This document shows, in pieces, positions 37,075 through 43,668 of a stretch of 43,668 bases of DNA. The stretch is taken from the NCBI GenBank assembly GCA_022826025.1, contig JAJDVR010000170.1, positions 1 to 43,668 on the forward strand. The letters run 5' to 3'. The notes below the pieces were generated by a model, which was given only the letters and a program-made list of their open reading frames with translations, had not been told where the DNA came from and made no database searches. The position numbers and the translations under genes are program-made. The DNA comes from Gemmatimonadota bacterium (lineage in GTDB: Bacteria > Gemmatimonadota > Gemmatimonadetes > Longimicrobiales > Gaopeijiaceae). How positions within the stretch are numbered: position 1 is the first letter of the stretch; every line of letters begins with the position of its first letter.

Positions 37075-37829
37075 GCGCGCGGACGATCCTTCCGGCAGCC
37101 CTCCTCCTGCTGGCATTCCAGCCCGCTCCTCTCCACGCCCAGGACGAACTCTTCGAGGAGGGCAACCGCCTCTACCAGCAGGAGGACTACCAGGGCGCGC
37201 TCGACAACTACCTGCGCATCCGCGAGGCGGGGTTCGAGAGCCCGGGCCTCTACTACAACATCGGCAACGCCTACTTCAAGGCGAACGAGCTGGGCCGGGC
37301 CATCCTCTACTACGAGCGGGCCCGGCGCCTCGCCCCCGGTGACGCCGACATCCTCGCGAACCTGGAGCTGGCCCGTTCGCTGGGGGCGGACGAGATCGTC
37401 CCGCTGCCGCGCTTCTGGCTCTTCCGGGTCGGGTCGTGGTGGATGAACCTCTTCCCGCGCTCACTCCTCATCGGACTGACGGCCGCGGGCTACCTGATGG
37501 CGGCCGGGGCGGTGGTGGTGCTGGTACTGCGGCCGGGAGCGCTGTCGTGGGCGCGTCGCGTCGCGGTCGCGGGGGGGATCCTGGTACTGCTGCTGGGCGC
37601 CACCCTGGCCGTCCGCGAGACCGGGTTGGGGCAGGCCCGCCATGGCGTCGTCCTCGTGGCCGAGGTGGGCGTCCAGAGCGCTCCTTCCGACGACCCCGCG
37701 CTACAGCTCTTCGTCATCCACGAAGGCACCCGGGTGCGCGTGGACCGGAGCTCCGAGGAGTGGCTGGAGGTGGTGCTCGACGACGGCAAGGTGGGCTGGG
37801 TGCGCGCAGAGGTGCTGGAGGAGGTGTGA
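37071..37829 (+). CDS. batE: BatE TPR-SH3 protein
   Basis: The 252-residue protein has a signal peptide (1-24, ending LHAQ), TPR repeats (about 28-105: EEGNRLYQQEDYQGALDNYLRI; YNIGNAYFKANELGRAILYYERARRL), two membrane helices (about 133-153 and 164-182), and a C-terminal bacterial SH3 domain (VGVQSAPSDDPALQLFVIHEGTRVRVD...WLEVVLDDGKVGWVRAEVLEEV). This is the standard BatE layout. It is last in the ATGA-linked operon. Confidence 0.92.
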   Translation: MSARTILPAALLLLAFQPAPLHAQDELFEEGNRLYQQEDYQGALDNYLRIREAGFESPGLYYNIGNAYFKANELGRAILYYERARRLAPGDADILANLELARSLGADEIVPLPRFWLFRVGSWWMNLFPRSLLIGLTAAGYLMAAGAVVVLVLRPGALSWARRVAVAGGILVLLLGATLAVRETGLGQARHGVVLVAEVGVQSAPSDDPALQLFVIHEGTRVRVDRSSEEWLEVVLDDGKVGWVRAEVLEEV

Positions 37830-37939
37830 GGGCAACCTGATCCGGCAGAATCAGCGGGAGGCGGGAACGAAGTTGGGGGACGCGTCGTAACCAACGGACA
37901 CCCGGGACGCGCGGCCCCACCATGGAGCGTCAGGACGAG

Positions 37940-38833
37940 ATGGATCCAAACCGTTGCCGACGAAGGCGGAGTCGCTGGCCGGGGGGCCTGCGGGACGCCC
38001 TGGGGCGTTCCATTCTGGTGGCGACGCTCGGCCTCCTGTCGGCATCGGGGGTGCATGCGCAGGAGGAAGACCGGGCCCCGATACGAGTCACCCTCCGGGG
38101 GATTGTCCTGGACGAAGTCATGGGAACGCCGGTCGCGGGAGCCGCGGTTTACCTGGAGGACGAGGACTACGGCGCGCTCACCGACTCACGAGGCGCGTTC
38201 CGCATCGAGGGCGTCCCCGCCGGCTCGCAGACCGTCGTTGCAACCCAGTTCGGGTACTGGGAGGTCGCGGCAGATGTCGAGGTGCCCGAGGCCGGGACCA
38301 TCATGGAGATCGACCTCAAGCCCAGGCCGATCCTGCTCGACGGCGTCACTGCGGTGACTGACAACATCGACACCATGGTCAGGCGCCTTCGGACGCGTCG
38401 GCAGTCCCTACCGTACCAGACCCGGGCGTTCGACCAGGAACGGCTGCTGCGCAGCCCCCAGCCCGACGTCTTCGAGTTCCTGTGGCGGGAGACCGGCCTT
38501 GAGCGGCGCCCCTGTCCGATCACAGTCGGCGTGACCTTTGTGGGATGGCGGCCGGCGCGAGGTCTCGGGGCATGGGACCTTCCCTCCCAGGCGCCCGGGG
38601 CGCTGTCGAGTCACTGCATCTGGAGGCGCGGCCAGGTGATAAGCCCGAGAGTGTATATCGACGAAATGCCGGTCGCCCGCGGCCTGGACGCGCTCAGAAA
38701 CTATCCGACGACGCAGATCTACGCGTTGGAGGTCTATTCCCAGGGCGCCCAGATCCGGGCCTACACCTACAACTTCATGCAGCGCATGGCTGCAAACCCG
38801 GAGGCGCTGGTCGCCCTCAGCGTGTGGCCGTGA
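37940..38833 (+). CDS. Exported carboxypeptidase-regulatory/plug-like protein, paralog 1
   Basis: I prefer the ATG at 37940, which has AGGA 4 bp upstream, over 37922. The 297-residue protein has a basic N-terminus and signal (ending GVHAQ), then a CarboxypepD_reg domain (RVTLRGIVLDEVMGTPVAGAAVYLEDEDYGALTDSRGAFRIEGV). A basic linker (RRLRTRRQSL) follows, then FDQERLLRS. The C-terminal segment holds PCP...HCIWRRG, SPRVYIDEMPVARGLDALRNYP and QIYALEVYSQGAQIRAYTYNFMQRMA. It resembles a TonB plug without a barrel. Two further copies lie directly downstream, and the stop overlaps copy 2. Confidence 0.8.
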   Translation: MDPNRCRRRRSRWPGGLRDALGRSILVATLGLLSASGVHAQEEDRAPIRVTLRGIVLDEVMGTPVAGAAVYLEDEDYGALTDSRGAFRIEGVPAGSQTVVATQFGYWEVAADVEVPEAGTIMEIDLKPRPILLDGVTAVTDNIDTMVRRLRTRRQSLPYQTRAFDQERLLRSPQPDVFEFLWRETGLERRPCPITVGVTFVGWRPARGLGAWDLPSQAPGALSSHCIWRRGQVISPRVYIDEMPVARGLDALRNYPTTQIYALEVYSQGAQIRAYTYNFMQRMAANPEALVALSVWP

Positions 38834-39675
38834 TGAGGACCGACGCCCTGCCCCTTCGTCTCCTCCTGGCGATCGCCTGCGTTCTTCTCCCCGCTTCCGT
38901 CGATGCGCAGGAGGCCGAGCCCTCGTCCATCCGCGTGCCGCTGCACGGTGTCGTCTACGATGCCCTCACGGGAACCGTCGTCCCGGGAGCTGCCGTGTAC
39001 CTGAATGGCGAGGGGTACGGTGTGCTGTCGGACTCAACGGGGGTCTTCCGGTTCGCGGACGTTTTCCCGGGGCCCCAACTCATCGCCGCAGTCCAGTTCG
39101 GATACGAGGAGACGGCGGCGCCGGTCGAGGTGCCGGAGGAAGGCGCCTTCATCGAGATCGAACTCACGCCCCAGCCCATCCTGCTCGACGGCGTCACCGC
39201 GGTGGTCGACAACATCAGCACGATGGAGAGGCGCATGCGCTCGCGGCGGCGGTCTGCTGCGTCGCAGACGCGGGCGTTCAACCAGGAACGGCTGTTGCGC
39301 AGCGCGTCGTCCAACGCTCTTGAGTTCCTGCGTATGGAAACCCGCTACTTTCCCGTCCCGTGTCCCTCGGGCATCGGCATTTTCGGAACGGGGAACTCCA
39401 CCCGGAACCTCGGCTGGCACGGAATCTCCCGGCTGACCGGCGCAATGTCGACGAACTGCATCATCCGCCGCGGAAGAACGATCAGCCCGAAGGTGTACAT
39501 CGATGAAGTGCCGGCCATCGGCGGCCTGGACGAACTCGAGAGCTACCCCACGGCGCAGATCTACACGCTGGAGGTGTTTTCCCAGGGCGCCGAGATCCGG
39601 GCCTATACCTACGGCTTCATGCAGCGCATGGCCGAGAGACCCATGGCGCTGATTCCCATCAACCTCTGGCCGTAG
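38833..39675 (+). CDS. Exported carboxypeptidase-regulatory/plug-like protein, paralog 2
   Basis: The ATG at 38833 shares its A with the TGA of paralog 1. The 280-residue protein has a signal (ending SVDAQ), a regulatory beta domain (VPLHGVVYDALTGTVVPGAAVYLNGEGYGVLSDSTGVFRF), a basic linker (MERRMRSRRRSAASQTR) and FNQERLLRS. The conserved end holds PCPS...NCIIRRGRTISPKVYIDEVPAIGGLDELESYP and QIYTLEVFSQGAEIRAYTYGFMQRMA. Conserved Cys pair spacing is 31 residues here. No barrel follows. It is clearly paralogous to copies 1 and 3. Confidence 0.8.
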   Translation: MRTDALPLRLLLAIACVLLPASVDAQEAEPSSIRVPLHGVVYDALTGTVVPGAAVYLNGEGYGVLSDSTGVFRFADVFPGPQLIAAVQFGYEETAAPVEVPEEGAFIEIELTPQPILLDGVTAVVDNISTMERRMRSRRRSAASQTRAFNQERLLRSASSNALEFLRMETRYFPVPCPSGIGIFGTGNSTRNLGWHGISRLTGAMSTNCIIRRGRTISPKVYIDEVPAIGGLDELESYPTAQIYTLEVFSQGAEIRAYTYGFMQRMAERPMALIPINLWP

Positions 39676-39689
39676 CGCCTCCATCAACA

Positions 39690-40469
39690 ATGCGAAGAGG
39701 CGGTTCCCAGGCGTTGGTCTGGTGCACCCTGGCCATGGCATCCTCCCTCGGCTTGCCCGCCACGACCGGGGCGCAGGAAGCTGACCGCACGGCTATCCGC
39801 GTGCTGATGCACGGTGTTGTCTACGATGAGCTGACCCGCACTCCGATCCCCGGGGCTGCAGTCCATCTGGAGGAGCAGAACTACGGCGCGCTTACGGACT
39901 CACTTGGCAGGTTCCGGTTCGAGGATGTTGCCGCGCGCTTTGAGGTTCTGGCCGTAGTCCAGTTCGGATACGAGGAGATATCGGCAGCGGTCGAGATGCT
40001 TGTAGACAGCGTCTTCGTCGAGATCGAGCTCACGCCCCGACCGATCCTCCTCGATGGCGTCACGACGGTGGCCGACAACATCAGCACGATGGAGAGGCGT
40101 TTTCGCTCCCGTCGGCGGGCTGTACCGTTTTTCGCGCGCGTGTACGATCAGGAGCGGATGTTGCGGACGGCTTCGGCCAACGCCCTCGAGTTTCTGCGAT
40201 CTCAAGCCTTCGTGCGGATGGTTCCGTGTCCGGCGTTCTGGACCGCATGGCGCTGCGTCCGCAGACGAGGACGCATTGTAAGCCCGCGGGTGTACGTCGA
40301 CGAAATCCCGGCCATTCGCGGACTGGACGAACTCGAGAGTTATCCGCCCTCCCAGATCTACCAGATCGAGGTGTTCTCATACGGCGCGGAAATCCGGGCC
40401 TATACCTATGGCTTCATGCAGCGCATGGCCGAGAAACCCAGGGCGCTCATGCCCATTGGCTGGCAGTGA
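39690..40469 (+). CDS. Exported carboxypeptidase-regulatory/plug-like protein, paralog 3
   Basis: The 259-residue protein starts 14 bp after copy 2. Signal (ending TGAQ), regulatory domain (VLMHGVVYDELTRTPIPGAAVHLEEQNYGALTDSLGRFRF), basic linker (MERRFRSRRRAVPF) and QERMLRT. The terminal part holds PCPAFWTAWRCVRRRGRIVSPRVYVDEIPAIRGLDELESYP and QIYQIEVFSYGAEIRAYTYGFMQRMA. The segment between the two Cys is only 8 residues, versus 31-33 in the others. The third copy is therefore diverged mainly in this loop. Confidence 0.8.
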   Translation: MRRGGSQALVWCTLAMASSLGLPATTGAQEADRTAIRVLMHGVVYDELTRTPIPGAAVHLEEQNYGALTDSLGRFRFEDVAARFEVLAVVQFGYEEISAAVEMLVDSVFVEIELTPRPILLDGVTTVADNISTMERRFRSRRRAVPFFARVYDQERMLRTASANALEFLRSQAFVRMVPCPAFWTAWRCVRRRGRIVSPRVYVDEIPAIRGLDELESYPPSQIYQIEVFSYGAEIRAYTYGFMQRMAEKPRALMPIGWQ

Positions 40470-40476
40470 AGAGAAG

Positions 40477-40494
40477 AGGCGCCGGCTGACGCCT
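40477..40494 (+). repeat. Small hairpin, repeat copy 1
   Basis: AGGCG pairs with CGCCT around CCGGCTGA. A near-copy (GGAGGC/GCCTCC around CCGCTGAC) lies at 40551-40570. The two share GCTGACGCCT. They sit between paralog 3 and the small membrane protein. Function unknown; both could be remnant or transcript-structure elements. Confidence 0.4.
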
Positions 40495-40550
40495 GCTCTT
40501 GATCCTTTGCGCGGCAAGCGCGAGAGTTGGCTCATAGTCTTCCCCTTGGC

Positions 40551-40570
40551 GGAGGCCCGCTGACGCCTCC
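40551..40570 (+). repeat. Small hairpin, repeat copy 2
   Basis: GGAGGC (40551-40556) and GCCTCC (40565-40570) form a perfect 6-bp stem over CCGCTGAC. It shares GCTGACGCCT with the hairpin at 40477-40494. The spacing of about 74 bp and mirrored composition suggest a duplicated element. Confidence 0.4.
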
Positions 40571-40582
40571 CGCACGCCGGAA

Positions 40583-40606
40583 CGCGAGCCGCTTTCTCGC
40601 GCTTTT
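40583..40606 (+). terminator. Possible intrinsic terminator
   Basis: CGCGAG (40583-40588) pairs with CTCGCG (40596-40601) over CCGCTTT and is followed by CTTTT. The stem is short but perfect, and the T-run is brief. It is placed after the paralog block and just 22 bp before the next gene, so it may terminate upstream transcripts or attenuate the small gene. Confidence 0.4.
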
Positions 40607-40627
40607 GCAGCCGCAATTCACGCACAC

Positions 40628-40969
40628 ATGTCATCTCAGCCGACCGAGTCGCCGCAGCGGCGCCGAGTCGAACTTCGCCGGCGCAACCGCAAGCTCGGGC
40701 GCGTGCTGCTCGTCATCGGGCTGATCGTGCTTTCGCTGCCGCTGGTGACGAACCTGGTGCGCGACCCCGCCGCCGAGCGACCCGAGGATCCGCCCTCGGA
40801 GATGGTGCGCAGGGCGGGTCTGGCCGAGGGGCGGGGCGACATCGAACTTGCCACCCAACTCTACGAGCGCGTGCTGGAGTTGGAGATGGGCGAGTCGCCG
40901 CGGGATACGCTGAAGGCCCTGGTCCGCGCGTCCCGGGCCGGTCTGGCACGCCTCGCGGAACTTCCGTGA
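40628..40969 (+). CDS. Small single-pass membrane protein with TPR-like helices
   Basis: The 113-residue protein starts MSSQPTESPQRRRVELRRRNRKLGR, a strongly basic segment, then one membrane helix (VLLVIGLIVLSLPLVTNLV, about 26-44). The rest is two or three helices with TPR-like spacing (MVRRAGLAEGRGDIELATQLYERVLELEMGESPRDTLKALVRASRAGLARLAEL). Positive-inside topology places the TPR-like part outside the cytosol. No known family; similar small proteins often sit near tRNA or translation genes, but nothing here says so. Confidence 0.62.
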   Translation: MSSQPTESPQRRRVELRRRNRKLGRVLLVIGLIVLSLPLVTNLVRDPAAERPEDPPSEMVRRAGLAEGRGDIELATQLYERVLELEMGESPRDTLKALVRASRAGLARLAELP

Positions 40970-41064
40970 CCGCGGCCGGGCCTGCGCGCGGGCCCGCCGA
41001 GGCTCCGGCCTTCCCGCATCGGCCCGTCTGAGGCACACACAACCTTGATCCTGAGCACACCGAC

Positions 41065-42051
41065 ATGACCAACACCATGGCCATCCGCATCCACGGGCTC
41101 GGGGGCCCGGATATGATGCGCTGGGAACAAGTGCCCCTGTCCGACCCTGGGCCGGGCGAGGTGCTCGTCCGGCAGGAGGCGGTCGGGCTCAACTTCATCG
41201 ACACTTATCACCGGAGCGGGCTCTACCCGGTACCATCGTTGCCGGCCGTGCTCGGGATGGAGGCGGCCGGCGTGGTCGAGGCGGCGGGGCCGGCGACCAC
41301 GGACGGGCCGACCTTCCGGTCCGGCGACCGGGTCGCGTACGGGAGCGTTCTGGGCGGCTATTGCGAGCGGCGCGTGATGCCCGCCGAGCAGTTGGTCGCG
41401 ATGCCCGACGGCGTCGACTACGAGGCCGCCGCGGCAGCCATGCTGAAGGGCATGACCGCGTGGTATCTCTGCCGCCGTACCTACCGGGTGCGCGCCGGCG
41501 AGACCGTGCTCGTGCACGCGGCCGCGGGCGGAGTCGGCACGATCCTCGGCCAGTGGTGCAAGGCGCTGGGCGCCACCGTGATCGGCACGGCCGGGAGCCC
41601 CGAAAAGGGCCGCCTGGCGCGGGCGCACGGCACCGACCACGTCATCCTCTACAAGGAAGAGGATTTCGTCGAACGGGTGCGCGAAATCACCGGCGGACGG
41701 GGTGTCCCGGTAGTCTTCGACGGGGTCGGCAAGGCCACCTTCGAGGGCTCGATGGAATGCCTGTCCCGCTTCGGCATGATGATCACCTTCGGCAACGCGT
41801 CGGGCCCCGTGCCTCCACTAAATCTGCTGCGCCTGAGCGCGAAGGGGCTCAGCGTGGCCCGTCCCTCGCTCAAGCCCTACATCGAGCGGCGCGAGGACCT
41901 GGAAGAAGCCTCCGGCGAACTGCTCGGACACATTCAGGCCGGCCGCATCGGGCTCACCATAGGTCAGCGCTTCCCTCTTTCCGCAGCCGCCGAGGCCCAT
42001 CGCGCGCTGGAGTCGCGGGATACGCAGGGATGCACCATTCTGGTTCCGTGA
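41065..42051 (+). CDS. Quinone oxidoreductase, zeta-crystallin-type MDR
   Basis: The 328-residue protein is a medium-chain dehydrogenase/reductase of the QorA type, without the zinc-binding Cys/His set. The substrate-side N-terminal domain carries GEVLVRQEAVGLNFIDTYHRSGLYPVPSLPAVLGMEAAGVVEA. The NADPH-binding Rossmann part has VLVHAAAGGVGTILGQWCKALGATVIGTAGSPEK. It has no signal peptide. It reduces quinones or enones with NADPH in the cytosol. It is first in a run with the creatininase-family and ALDH genes, 31 bp before the former. Confidence 0.92.
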   Translation: MTNTMAIRIHGLGGPDMMRWEQVPLSDPGPGEVLVRQEAVGLNFIDTYHRSGLYPVPSLPAVLGMEAAGVVEAAGPATTDGPTFRSGDRVAYGSVLGGYCERRVMPAEQLVAMPDGVDYEAAAAAMLKGMTAWYLCRRTYRVRAGETVLVHAAAGGVGTILGQWCKALGATVIGTAGSPEKGRLARAHGTDHVILYKEEDFVERVREITGGRGVPVVFDGVGKATFEGSMECLSRFGMMITFGNASGPVPPLNLLRLSAKGLSVARPSLKPYIERREDLEEASGELLGHIQAGRIGLTIGQRFPLSAAAEAHRALESRDTQGCTILVP

Positions 42052-42082
42052 TGACACCCCTCACGCGCACTCGGGAGGATCC

Positions 42083-42898
42083 ATGATTCGCACGCTCGCT
42101 TCCGCCGCTCTCGCCGTGCTCGTGACCGCGAGCGCCGCCGCCGCACAGCGCCCCAACACCGTCTTCCTCGACGAGCTGACCTGGACCGAGGTCCGGGCCG
42201 CCATCGGCGAGGGGGTCACCACCATCATCGTGCCCACCGCGGGGACCGAGCAGAACGGACCCCACATGGTGCTCGGCAAACACAAGTTCATCATCAACCA
42301 CGCGTCGGACCTGATCGCGCGCGAGCTGGGCAACGCGCTGGTGGCACCGGTCATCGCCTATGTTCCCGAAGGCGCCATCGACGGGCCCGACGGGCCCACC
42401 GGACACATGCGCTACGCCGGGGCGATCACCCTTCCCAACGAGCACTTCATGAAGCTGCTCGAATACGCGGCCCGGAGCCTCGAGGTGCATGGCTTCACCG
42501 ACATCGTCTTCATCGGCGACAGCGGCGGGAACCAGAACGGCATGCGCACGGTGTCGGAGATGCTCAATGAAGAGTGGGCGGCCGCGGGGAGGCAGGGCCG
42601 CGTCCACTTCGTCGGCGACTACTATTCCGGCAACGGCTTCCGCGACTGGCTCATGGAGGAACACGGCTACGACGCGGCCACCATTGGCGGGCACGCCGGC
42701 ATCAGCGACACGTCCCAGCTTCTCTACATTGCGCCCGAGCACATCCGCCAGGGAGAACTGGCGCCGGGAGGCGGGTACGAAGGCAGCGGCGTATCCGGCG
42801 ATCCCACCAAGGCTTCCGTCGTTTACGGCCGAATGGGCATCCAGCTCAAGGTTGAGGCAGCGGTGCGCCAGATCCGCGAGCTGACGCAGGGGCGATGA
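42083..42898 (+). CDS. Exported creatininase-family protein, divergent active site
   Basis: GGAGG 5 bp before the ATG and a signal peptide (1-22, ending AAAQ) define this 271-residue protein. The fold motifs are aligned, but the metal ligands differ from creatininase: GTEQNGPHMVLGKH replaces the usual E-Q-H-G-P-H..G-x-D, GDSGGNQN replaces NGHGGN/NGHYEN, and GGHAGISDTS is near the usual HAGE-ETS. The Glu and later His residues are kept while others become Asn, His and Ser. It overlaps the ALDH by 4 bp. Substrate unknown; a periplasmic amidohydrolase is possible. Confidence 0.85.
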   Translation: MIRTLASAALAVLVTASAAAAQRPNTVFLDELTWTEVRAAIGEGVTTIIVPTAGTEQNGPHMVLGKHKFIINHASDLIARELGNALVAPVIAYVPEGAIDGPDGPTGHMRYAGAITLPNEHFMKLLEYAARSLEVHGFTDIVFIGDSGGNQNGMRTVSEMLNEEWAAAGRQGRVHFVGDYYSGNGFRDWLMEEHGYDAATIGGHAGISDTSQLLYIAPEHIRQGELAPGGGYEGSGVSGDPTKASVVYGRMGIQLKVEAAVRQIRELTQGR

Positions 42899-43668
42899 CT
42901 CAGGCGACCATGACCCAGGTTGGCGCCTACGAGGGCAGCGCGCGTTTGCTGGCGGCGCTGGGACTCGAAGATGTGAATCCGGGCGGGTTCGCGGGCGAGT
43001 GGATGGGTTCCGGGCCCGAGCTCGAGGTCCATACCCCCGTCGACGGCTCGCGCATTGCCACGGTACGGCAGGTCACCGAGGACGAGTACGACCGCATCGT
43101 CGAGCGGGCGCACGAGGCGTTCCTGCAGTGGCGAACGGTGCCGGCTCCCAAGCGCGGCGAGGTCGTGCGCCAGATCGGCGACCGGCTGCGCCGGCACAAG
43201 GCGGAGTTGGGCGCGCTGGTAACCCTCGAGATGGGGAAGATCCTCACCGAGGGCGAGGGCGAAGTGCAGGAGATGATCGACATCTGCGACTTCGCGACCG
43301 GTCTCTCGCGCCAGCTCTACGGGCTCTCCATGCATTCCGAGCGCCCGGACCACCGCATGTTCGAGCAGTGGCATCCGCTGGGCGTGGTCGGCGTGATCTC
43401 GGCGTTCAACTTCCCGGTCGCGGTGTGGAGCTGGAACGCGGCCATCGCGGCGGTGTGCGGGGACGCCACCCTGTGGAAACCGTCCAGCCAGACTCCGCTG
43501 ACGGCGATCGCGTGCACCCGCATCGCTGGAGAGGTCGCCCGCGAGAACGGCTACGATCCCGCCATTTTTTCGCTGGTGGTGGGGCGGGGCTCCACCGTGG
43601 GTGACCGGCTCCTGCACGACCGGCGCATCCCGCTGGTGTCCGCTACCGGCAGCTGCCGGATGGGCTAC
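42895..43668 (+). CDS. ALDH7-type aldehyde dehydrogenase, 3'-truncated by the window
   Basis: The first 258 residues of an aldehyde dehydrogenase are present: ALGLEDVNPGGFAGEWMGSG, the linker VPAPKRGEVVRQIGDRLRRHK, LGALVTLEMGKILTEGEGEVQEMIDICDFATGLSRQL, SERPDHRMFEQWHPLGVVGVISAFNFPVAVW and WKPSSQTPL, close to the ALDH7 group (antiquitin, piperideine-6-carboxylate dehydrogenase). The NAD-binding segment ends at SATGSCRMGY at the edge; the catalytic Cys is outside. The ATG overlaps the creatininase-family stop by 4 bp, so the two are co-translated. Lysine catabolism is the usual role; the partner here suggests a different amide-to-acid route. No signal peptide. Confidence 0.92.
   Translation, partial: MTQATMTQVGAYEGSARLLAALGLEDVNPGGFAGEWMGSGPELEVHTPVDGSRIATVRQVTEDEYDRIVERAHEAFLQWRTVPAPKRGEVVRQIGDRLRRHKAELGALVTLEMGKILTEGEGEVQEMIDICDFATGLSRQLYGLSMHSERPDHRMFEQWHPLGVVGVISAFNFPVAVWSWNAAIAAVCGDATLWKPSSQTPLTAIACTRIAGEVARENGYDPAIFSLVVGRGSTVGDRLLHDRRIPLVSATGSCRMGY

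Noticed and set aside
40977-40996. CGGGCC/GGCCCG hairpin before the quinone oxidoreductase
   Set aside because: A 6-bp GC stem without a T-run is common by chance at this composition, so it is not called a terminator.

Overview
The window is about 43.7 kb of GC-rich bacterial chromosome. It has short intergenic gaps, long runs of genes joined by ATGA or TGATG overlaps, and many exported proteins: lipoproteins, beta-propellers, outer-membrane barrels and carboxypeptidase-regulatory-domain proteins. Together with a complete MoxR-Bat operon, a DUF4159 protein and a CoxSLM-type molybdenum hydroxylase, this suggests a Gemmatimonadota-like environmental (possibly marine or host-associated) aerobe. 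That placement is inferred from gene content only; no rRNA, tRNA or marker gene is present. I see no CRISPR array, insertion sequence, phage or origin, and no gap between genes longer than about 200 bp.

Left part (1-10.4 kb), mostly minus strand. It holds a cut-off exported protein, a DUF4159 protein and a TPR protein, then a small membrane protein divergent from a plus-strand ICMT-type membrane methyltransferase. A compact minus-strand operon follows, in transcription order: DUF1028/peptidoglycan-binding protein, LolA-like exported carrier, two FtsX/MacB-type permeases, an ABC ATPase and an outer-membrane barrel. It looks like a LolCDE/MacAB-like trans-envelope transport system with its own periplasmic carrier and outer-membrane partner.

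Molybdenum hydroxylase region (10.6-21 kb, with accessories at 28.3-29.4 kb). Plus-strand genes encode the 2Fe-2S, molybdopterin and FAD subunits, followed by a CoxD-type AAA+ ATPase. The partner VWA protein (CoxE type) lies about 4.5 kb further on, separated by an exported protein, a MazEF-like toxin-antitoxin pair, an FG-GAP/VCBS lipoprotein and an outer-membrane barrel. Two XdhC/CoxI-family maturation genes lie farther away on the minus strand. The large subunit reads ALRGAGR at the active-site loop, so it resembles form II CODH-like hydroxylases rather than true CO dehydrogenase, and its substrate is unknown.

Surface region (21-28.2 kb). A TonB-dependent receptor is coupled to a PD40 (TolB-like) lipoprotein, followed by an NHL-repeat lipoprotein and a 6-bladed propeller lipoprotein. 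A VapC/Phd toxin-antitoxin pair ends the block.

Bat region (29.5-37.8 kb). The order is MoxR, DUF58, a short BatD-like membrane protein, BatA, BatB, BatC (TPR), BatD and BatE (TPR-SH3), most overlapping by 4 bp. BatA contains an in-frame amber codon that removes its last quarter. Three tandem paralogous exported proteins follow, each a carboxypeptidase-regulatory domain plus a TonB-plug-like segment with no barrel. The right end holds a small membrane protein, a quinone oxidoreductase, a divergent exported creatininase-family protein, and the start of an ALDH7-type aldehyde dehydrogenase cut by the window edge.

The best candidates for undescribed biology are the tandem barrel-less plug proteins, the carrier-ABC-barrel operon, and the interrupted BatA. 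Two near-perfect AT-rich palindromes upstream of the toxin-antitoxin pairs are also notable.
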